Below, in pieces: positions 58,498-64,000 of a stretch of 64,000 nucleotides of DNA. Below the pieces are notes generated by a model. It ran no database searches. It worked only from the letters and a program-made list of their open reading frames with translations, and had not been told where the DNA came from. Source of the stretch: Salinicola socius (GTDB lineage: Bacteria; Pseudomonadota; Gammaproteobacteria; Pseudomonadales; Halomonadaceae). A program made the position numbers and the translations under genes. The stretch's first letter is position 1. Each line of letters opens with the position of its first letter. The stretch covers positions 1 to 64,000 of the forward strand of contig NZ_MSDO01000011.1 in NCBI RefSeq assembly GCF_001937195.1, read 5' to 3'.

Positions 58498-60054
58498 ATG
58501 CGTATCGAATCGTACCTCAATCAAGCGATCATGGCGGCCGGGGTACGTCGTTGGCTGGGCATAATGGCGTATCTGGTCATTTTCAGCTACCCCCTTACCC
58601 AAGCTGAACGCCTCTATCGCGATGATATCTGGCGGAGCTTTCATGGGGAAATGGGGTGGGTCTCCAATGGTCGCCCGCTCTCCAGCCTGTTCGCCCTGCT
58701 CGTCAATGGTGGCCCGCGCCTTGCCGATATCGCGCCGCTGCCGCTATGGCTGGGGCTGGCTGCCGTTGCCTCCTCGATTCTGTTGTGGCGCCGCCGCCTG
58801 CTGGCATTTGATACGGGTTATGCCTGGCTGGCGATGTTGATTCTGGTCGTACAGCCGTTTTTCCTACAAAACCTCTCCTATCATTTCGACGCGATGCCCA
58901 TGGCGCTGGCATTGGCGTGCGCCATCACCGGGATTGCCTGCGCCCTGAATCCCCGCGAGCACCAGCGTTGGCAGGCACGATTTCGCTGGCTGGCCGGTGG
59001 GGCCGGTATCCTGGCATCGCTGTTTTTCTACCAGCCCGCGGCCAACGTCTACTTTGTCCTGCTCGCGTTTCACGTCCTCTTGAGCGTCTCCCATCAGGGC
59101 CGACCGGACTGGCCCCGACACCTGGGCGCCCTGGCCGCGGGGTTAATGGCACTGATGATATCGAAATTCGTCTCCGCGCTGCTGATTGCCGGCGACTACA
59201 GCGTGCAGCACAGCAAACTGGCGCCGCTCGACCAGCTGCCCTTGCATCTGGTCGCTCAGACCGGACGGTTCTGGCACTACGTCGCCAGCATGCTGGATCC
59301 GCCGACCGGGTGGCTGTTCCTCGGCTTGGCTGTCGTGGTGCCGCTCGGCCTGGTGATCGCCGCGGTTCGACAGCGCAACGCTGTCGGACTGGCGGTGATG
59401 ATCCTGGTGCTGGCCTGTCTGCCCCTGGGCGGACTGGGTTTTCTCACGGCGCTCGCCAGCCCCATCTGGCAACCCCGGGTGATGATGGGCTTCGGCGCGG
59501 TATATGCCGGCCTGCTGTTCTGTGCGCTGCACTGGCTGTGGCGATCACGCCGACCCACCGCCGGATGGTCGCTGCTGGGCTGGCCGCTCGTGGTGGTGGC
59601 GCTCGGCACGCCTCTGACTCTCGCCTACGCCTACGGCAACGCACAGCGCCAACAGGCGCTCTTCGCCGACGACGTCTCGATGAGATTGATCGACGATCTC
59701 GCCACGCAGCCTTCTCCCGCAGCGCTGATCATCGAAGGGTCTTTGCCCCTCACGCGCGCGACGCGCAGCGCGATCACCGTACATCCTCTGCTCGGCGAGC
59801 TGATTCGCCCCTATCTCGATAACGGCTACTGGTGGGGCTATCAGGATCTCTATCGTCGCGGACTCTCCTCCGCTTTCGAACTGGGGGACGATCCGGCGCT
59901 GCGCCGACGCTTCGAAGTTCAATGCCGAGACTTGACGCCGCTGGCCCGGCGCGCCTGGTACACGCTCTATCGGTTCGAGCAGAGCTACGTGGTCTCCTTC
60001 GAGTCCCCCTGTCACCACACCCTGACGACGACGGAACTCCCGCTCGACGACTGA
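58498..60054 (+). CDS. GtrII-like membrane glucosyltransferase
   Basis: A 518-residue integral membrane protein of the GtrII/GT-C type. About nine to ten hydrophobic segments fill residues 15-400, followed by a soluble C-terminal part. The N-terminal segment QAERLYRDDIWRSFHG has the acidic DD pair in the first external loop expected for GT-C enzymes, then SNGRPLSSLFALLVNGGP and ADIAPLPLWL. Phage and chromosomal GtrII proteins add glucose to O-antigen from a lipid carrier. No gtrA/gtrB partners lie nearby. Divergent from opgG, it may decorate glucans or another surface sugar. The ATG at 58498 has ACGAGG 7 bases upstream. Function is inferred. Confidence 0.72.
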   Translation: MRIESYLNQAIMAAGVRRWLGIMAYLVIFSYPLTQAERLYRDDIWRSFHGEMGWVSNGRPLSSLFALLVNGGPRLADIAPLPLWLGLAAVASSILLWRRRLLAFDTGYAWLAMLILVVQPFFLQNLSYHFDAMPMALALACAITGIACALNPREHQRWQARFRWLAGGAGILASLFFYQPAANVYFVLLAFHVLLSVSHQGRPDWPRHLGALAAGLMALMISKFVSALLIAGDYSVQHSKLAPLDQLPLHLVAQTGRFWHYVASMLDPPTGWLFLGLAVVVPLGLVIAAVRQRNAVGLAVMILVLACLPLGGLGFLTALASPIWQPRVMMGFGAVYAGLLFCALHWLWRSRRPTAGWSLLGWPLVVVALGTPLTLAYAYGNAQRQQALFADDVSMRLIDDLATQPSPAALIIEGSLPLTRATRSAITVHPLLGELIRPYLDNGYWWGYQDLYRRGLSSAFELGDDPALRRRFEVQCRDLTPLARRAWYTLYRFEQSYVVSFESPCHHTLTTTELPLDD

Positions 60055-60146
60055 GCCGGTCCTGGCAGCGTCATCTTTTCGATGATCGATCTCTCGACCA
60101 CGCCATCAGCGATAGCTGGTCTCTCGACGTGCCTTGACCTCGAGGG

Positions 60147-60185
60147 ATCCACAAACGCCCAAGCTCAAAATCCACAAACGCCTAA
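60147..60185 (+). promoter_or_regulatory. Direct repeats before the symporter gene
   Basis: ATCCACAAACGCCYAA occurs at 60147-60162 and again at 60170-60185, 23 bases apart (about two helical turns). The pair lies about 130-170 bases before the symporter start. The arrangement resembles paired activator sites; the regulator is unknown. Confidence 0.5.
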
Positions 60186-60316
60186 ACATTGGACGAGCTA
60201 TGTCAGACAAATGGCGAATAGCGGTTTGACGCCAGTTACCTGAAACTGCCGGGGTAATGTGGCGGCGGCGTCTTGGAGAGCCGCCACCGGGATGCATTCA
60301 ACAAGGACACCTTCCA

Positions 60317-61912
60317 ATGCATGCATGGACTCTGATCTCGTTTTTGTTCTTTACGGGGTTGGTCGCCTTGATCACCTGGCGTATCACTCACCGTGACGAT
60401 CTCAGCAATACGCGCGGCTACTTTCTCGCCGGGCGCAGCCTCAGTTTCCCGCTGATCGCGGGCTCTCTGCTGATGACCAACCTCTCGACGGAACAGATGG
60501 TCGGGCTGAATGGCGCAGCCTTCTCCGACGGGTTGAGCGTCATGGCCTGGGAAGTCGTTGCCGTCGTCGCTCTGGTGCTGCTGGCGCTGTTCTTTCTGCC
60601 TCGCTTCCTGCGCAGCGGTATCGCCACCGTTCCACAACTGTTGCAGGAACGGTTTGGCCCGACGACGCAACTGATCTGCAACGTCATCTTCCTGGTCGCC
60701 TACGCGGTCATCCTGTTGCCGATCATTCTCTACTCAGGTGCCGTCGGTCTTCAGGGCATGCTGGATCTGCCGGTACTCACAGGTATCGAGTCCAGCACCA
60801 CGCTGCTGTGGCTGACGGTCTGGGGTGTCGGCATCATCGGCGCGATCTACGCCCTGTTCGGCGGCCTGCGAACGGTCGCCGTCTCCGATACCATCAATGC
60901 CATCGGCCTGCTGGTTGGCGGTTTCCTGATCGTTTATCTAGGTCTCAACGCCGCCGGCGACGGCAACGGTATCGCTGCCGGCTGGCAGGCTATCCAGCAG
61001 GCCCAGCCTGAACGCCTGAACTCCCTGGGTCGGCCGGATCAGCAGGTTCCCTGGCCGACACTGTTTACCGGCGTTTTCCTGATCAACCTGTTCTACTGGT
61101 CCACCAACCAGCAGATCATTCAGCGTACCTTCGCCGCCAAGAGCCTTTCCGAAGGCCAGAAAGGCGTGCTGCTGACAGGTTTCCTGAAGCTGCTCGGTCC
61201 GCTTTATCTGGTGCTCCCGGGCATCATCGCCTACCAGCTCTATGCCGATGAAGGCATCGCCGGCGATCAGGCCTATGGCTACCTGGTCTTCCATCTGCTG
61301 CCGCCCTGGCTGACCGGCTTCTTCGCCGCCGTCATGGTCGGCGCCATCCTGTCGTCGTTCAATTCGGCCCTGAACAGCACCACGACGCTCTTCAGCCTGG
61401 GTATCTACAAAGGGATCTTCAAGAAGGAAGCGAGCGAGCAGCAGGTGGTCAACGCCGGCAAGATCTTCGGTTGGGTGATGGCTGTCGCAGCCATGGTGAT
61501 CGCCCCGCTGCTGGCCGGTCAGGACAGTCTTTTCGACTACCTGCAAACGATGAATGCGATCTACTTCATTCCGATTCTCGCCGTGGTGATCGTGGGTCTG
61601 CTGACCAAGCGAGTGCCGGAGTCCGCTGCCATCTTTGGCCTGATCGGCGGCATCGTGATGATTGCGGCTGGCTACTTCGTACCGCCCTTCAATGGCATTC
61701 TGGAGATCACCAACCAGTATCATTTCGTGGCCGGCGTCTTCGTGGTGCTGGTGCTCGGCATGCTAGTGATCGGCAGGATCGCGCCGCGCCGCGAAGCTTG
61801 GGTCCACGAGGACGTCAAGGCGGTCGATCTGACGCCCTGGAAAGGAGCGGTGCCGGTAGCGATCGTGCTGCTGATCCTGGTCTTCGCCATCTACTTCGCC
61901 TTCGCCGGCTAG
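60317..61912 (+). CDS. Sodium:solute symporter (SSS family, YidK-like)
   Basis: A 531-residue sodium-coupled transporter of the SLC5 fold with about 14 membrane segments. It is collinear with E. coli YidK: GYFLAGRSLSFPLIAGSLLM, then TNLSTEQMVGLNG, WEVVAVVALVLLALFFLPRF, IGAIYALFGGLRTVAVSDTI, FYWSTNQQIIQRTFAAKSLS and GAILSSFNSALNSTTTLFSL. YidK and vSGLT-type members take up sugars, but the substrate here is unknown. AAGGA lies 8 bases upstream of the ATG. It is single, with a terminator behind it; direct repeats in front suggest specific regulation. Confidence 0.92.
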   Translation: MHAWTLISFLFFTGLVALITWRITHRDDLSNTRGYFLAGRSLSFPLIAGSLLMTNLSTEQMVGLNGAAFSDGLSVMAWEVVAVVALVLLALFFLPRFLRSGIATVPQLLQERFGPTTQLICNVIFLVAYAVILLPIILYSGAVGLQGMLDLPVLTGIESSTTLLWLTVWGVGIIGAIYALFGGLRTVAVSDTINAIGLLVGGFLIVYLGLNAAGDGNGIAAGWQAIQQAQPERLNSLGRPDQQVPWPTLFTGVFLINLFYWSTNQQIIQRTFAAKSLSEGQKGVLLTGFLKLLGPLYLVLPGIIAYQLYADEGIAGDQAYGYLVFHLLPPWLTGFFAAVMVGAILSSFNSALNSTTTLFSLGIYKGIFKKEASEQQVVNAGKIFGWVMAVAAMVIAPLLAGQDSLFDYLQTMNAIYFIPILAVVIVGLLTKRVPESAAIFGLIGGIVMIAAGYFVPPFNGILEITNQYHFVAGVFVVLVLGMLVIGRIAPRREAWVHEDVKAVDLTPWKGAVPVAIVLLILVFAIYFAFAG

Positions 61913-61931
61913 ACCGACCTTGCGCATGACC

Positions 61932-61955
61932 GCCGCCCCGCTTCTGCGGGGCGGC
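61932..61955 (+). terminator. Intrinsic terminator of the symporter gene
   Basis: A perfect 10-bp stem (61932-61941 with 61946-61955) closes a TTCT loop about 20 bases after the stop, followed by the T-rich TTCATTTCC. Confidence 0.8.
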
Positions 61956-62042
61956 TTCATTTCCATTCGCGCTCTTGCCCCGCCCCCCTTCCGCCCGCAC
62001 ATATCGTTTACCATACGATCAGGTTTCATTCGGGAAGAAGCG

Positions 62043-63434
62043 ATGCGCAGACAACTGACACATGAAGTTCAGAACCTGATCGACCGCGGGCGGGATCGTC
62101 AGCTGCGCCTGGCGGTCACCGGCCTGTCGCGTGCCGGCAAGACGGCGTTCTTGACCTCGCTGGTCAATCAGCTGCGTCATGCGGGTATCGACGCCCGTCT
62201 CGATCTGCTCAAGTCCGCCCGCGACGAGCGTCTGCTGGGCGCCCAGCGAGTCTCGCAACCCGATCTCGGCATCCCGCGTTTTCCCTACGATGAAGCCATG
62301 ACTTCGCTCGGGTCGACACCGCCGCGCTGGCCGGAGCCGACCCGCGGCATCAGCGAGCTGCGCCTGCAGCTACGCTACAAGACGCGGCGCGTGCGTGGAT
62401 TATTGGGCGATACCGCGACGCTGACGCTGGATCTGATCGACTACCCCGGTGAATGGCTGCTGGACCTGCCGCTGCTGGAACACGATTTCCTCAGCTGGAG
62501 TGCAGCCCAGCTTGCCAGCATGGGCCCGGAACGTCGGCAGTATGCCGAGACCTGGCAAAAATCCGTCGCCGAACATTCAGCCGACGAAACGGTGGATGAG
62601 TCGCGTCTGGCCGAACTCGCCGAGCGCTACGCCGTCTCCTTGCGCCAAGCGCGAGAGGCCGGATTCTCTCATCTGCAACCGGGCCGCTTTCTGTTGCCAG
62701 GCGATCTGCAGGGGGCGCCGGTGCTGCAGTTCTTTCCGCTACCCGGCGTCGGCGAAAGTGACCGCCAGAGACTGGAATCGCTGCCCGCCTCCAGCCTTTA
62801 CCAGACACTGAAGACGCGTTTCCGCTTCTACCAGCAGCATGTGGTCAAACCCTTCTATCGCGACTATTTTCGCCGCTTCGATCGCCAGATCGTGCTGGTC
62901 GACGTACTCGGCGCGCTCAACGCCGGGCCGGAGCGCTTCGAGGATCTGTCGCGGGCGCTCGCGACCTTGATGCGAAGCTTCGACTACGGCAAGCGCAGTC
63001 TGCTGAACCGGCTGTTCTCGCCGCGCATCGATCGCCTGGCGATAGCCGCCACCAAGGCGGACCACGTCACGCCGGACCAGCACGCCAATCTGGTCACGCT
63101 GCTCGAATCGCTGCTAGCCGACCCGATCAAGGATCTGCGCTATGCCGATGTCCCGGTACGCGCTTTTTCGCTGGCCTCGATCCGAGCCACCGAACCGCGT
63201 GAAGTCGACAACGACGGCAAGCGCCAGCCGGCACTGCGTGGCCATGGTCTCGACGGAGAGCCACTGCTGGTCTATCCCGGCGACGTCCCGGCCAAGCTGC
63301 CGGAGCCGACGTTCTGGCAACGCCAGGGGTTCGCTTTCACGGGTTTCCGACCGCCGCCGTCAACAGCGGCCGCGCTGCCCCATATCCGTATGGATGCCGC
63401 CATGGAATGGCTGATAGGAGACAAACTGCGATGA
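62043..63434 (+). CDS. ycjX: YcjX-family P-loop protein
   Basis: A 463-residue protein of the YcjX/DUF463 family, with a P-loop near 27-34 (GLSRAGKTAF) and a GTPase/ATPase-like core (LDLIDYPGEWLLDLPLLEHD). In E. coli YcjX is induced with the phage-shock response and is co-transcribed with ycjF; its role is unclear. Further family features are VLQFFPLPG, YQQHVVKPFYRDYFRRFDRQ and AATKADHV. The ATG at 62043 was chosen because homology begins there. It overlaps ycjF by 4 bases (ATGA). No psp genes lie in the window. Confidence 0.93.
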   Translation: MRRQLTHEVQNLIDRGRDRQLRLAVTGLSRAGKTAFLTSLVNQLRHAGIDARLDLLKSARDERLLGAQRVSQPDLGIPRFPYDEAMTSLGSTPPRWPEPTRGISELRLQLRYKTRRVRGLLGDTATLTLDLIDYPGEWLLDLPLLEHDFLSWSAAQLASMGPERRQYAETWQKSVAEHSADETVDESRLAELAERYAVSLRQAREAGFSHLQPGRFLLPGDLQGAPVLQFFPLPGVGESDRQRLESLPASSLYQTLKTRFRFYQQHVVKPFYRDYFRRFDRQIVLVDVLGALNAGPERFEDLSRALATLMRSFDYGKRSLLNRLFSPRIDRLAIAATKADHVTPDQHANLVTLLESLLADPIKDLRYADVPVRAFSLASIRATEPREVDNDGKRQPALRGHGLDGEPLLVYPGDVPAKLPEPTFWQRQGFAFTGFRPPPSTAAALPHIRMDAAMEWLIGDKLR

Positions 63435-64000
63435 GCGATCCACGCCCCGGACAACGCTTCGCCTTCGACGAGCCGCCGACGCCAGCCGACGACACCTCGC
63501 TCCACGGCGCCCAGGTCTACCTGCCCACTCAGGCCAGCGATCCGTATACCGCAGCCGACGACCAGGAATCACCCGCTCTCGACGCCGCCGTCAAACCACC
63601 GCGCAAACGGCGCTGGGGGTTGATGGCGATCGTGGGTGCCACGCTGGGCCTGGGCACGATCGAGGCGGTGCAGTCGCTTTACACTTCGGCTCTTGGCGGT
63701 GACTGGCTCTCAGGCGCCTGGAGCATGGTTGCGCTACTCGCAGTGGGGCTGGGCGCCAAGGCGCTATGCGGCGAACTGTGGCGGCTGCGCAAGCTGCGCC
63801 GGCATGCACGCCTGCGTCAGCAACTGGACGACGAGTGGGTCGACGACACGACGGATGCGCACAAGGACCCTGCTGCACTGGCCGATGAGCTCCGCAGCCA
63901 GATGGGGCTTTCCAAGGATCATCCGCACTGGCAATCCTTCCTGCATGCCCACGAGGCACACCACACCGCGCAGGAGACACGCGAACTGATCGCGTATCAC
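63431..64000 (+). CDS. ycjF: YcjF-family membrane protein (5' part, cut by window end)
   Basis: The first 190 residues of a YcjF/TIGR01620-type inner-membrane protein; the frame stays open to the window edge. It starts MSDPRPGQRFAFDEPPTP, followed by an acidic leader and two hydrophobic segments (about 63-82 and 97-115: RRWGLMAIVGATLGLGTIEA and AWSMVALLAVGLGAKAL), then LRKLRRHARLRQQ. It overlaps ycjX by 4 bases, the same pairing as in E. coli. Family assignment rests on this order and the two membrane segments. Confidence 0.88.
   Translation, partial: MSDPRPGQRFAFDEPPTPADDTSLHGAQVYLPTQASDPYTAADDQESPALDAAVKPPRKRRWGLMAIVGATLGLGTIEAVQSLYTSALGGDWLSGAWSMVALLAVGLGAKALCGELWRLRKLRRHARLRQQLDDEWVDDTTDAHKDPAALADELRSQMGLSKDHPHWQSFLHAHEAHHTAQETRELIAYH

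Overview
The window is chromosomal DNA from a high-GC gammaproteobacterium. Gene order and protein sequences fit the Halomonadaceae (Halomonas, Salinicola or Chromohalobacter type). The grounds are the rlmL-rmf-pyrD cluster, the rluE-nudJ-mnmA-hflD-purB-roxA block, a roughly 1,600-residue NAD-glutamate dehydrogenase, and osmoregulated periplasmic glucan genes. The family assignment is inference. I found no rRNA, tRNA, CRISPR array, prophage or complete insertion sequence. Coding density is high, and nearly all genes have family-typical length with no frameshifts.

Layout. 0.2-6.4 kb: msrB, a periplasmic hydroxyisourate hydrolase, the GTPase ylqF, alaA, heat-shock protease htpX and a codB-like cytosine permease. 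6.5-9.9 kb: a regulatory stretch with a DUF3455 secreted protein, an ECF sigma factor and RskA-type anti-sigma pair, and a MarR regulator paired with a siderophore-interacting reductase. 9.9-15.7 kb: pdxB, a small WGR-domain protein, a MITE-like element, rlmL, rmf and pyrD. 16-28.5 kb: a duplicated-domain secreted protein, NAD-glutamate dehydrogenase, trmA, murI overlapping a LysR regulator, a hemerythrin, rarA and lolA. 28.6-39.6 kb: ftsK, a chemoreceptor with a sigma-28-like promoter, then aat, bpt, infA, clpA and clpS, so both N-degron transferases and the ClpS/ClpA recognition machinery lie together. 39.8-45.7 kb: rluE, nudJ, mnmA, hflD, purB and roxA. 45.9-49.5 kb: envelope genes slyB and lpxR, a small membrane protein, slyD and an NlpC/P60 lipoprotein. 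49.7-60.1 kb: a large DUF1266-type protein, then a glucan region (acyltransferase 3, a YeaQ-like protein, opgH, opgG and a divergent GtrII-like membrane protein). 60.3-64 kb: a YidK-like sodium:solute symporter, then ycjX and the start of ycjF, which is cut by the window edge.

Most of the window is conserved housekeeping content; I do not see an undescribed defence or mobile system. The parts most worth follow-up are the MITE-like element at 11.6-11.8 kb, the possible glucan-decoration genes around opgGH, the DUF3455/ECF/anti-sigma unit, the large DUF1266 protein, the WGR protein, and several clear candidate promoters and operators (sigma-32 before htpX, sigma-28 before the chemoreceptor, palindromes before the MarR gene and lpxR, direct repeats before the symporter).
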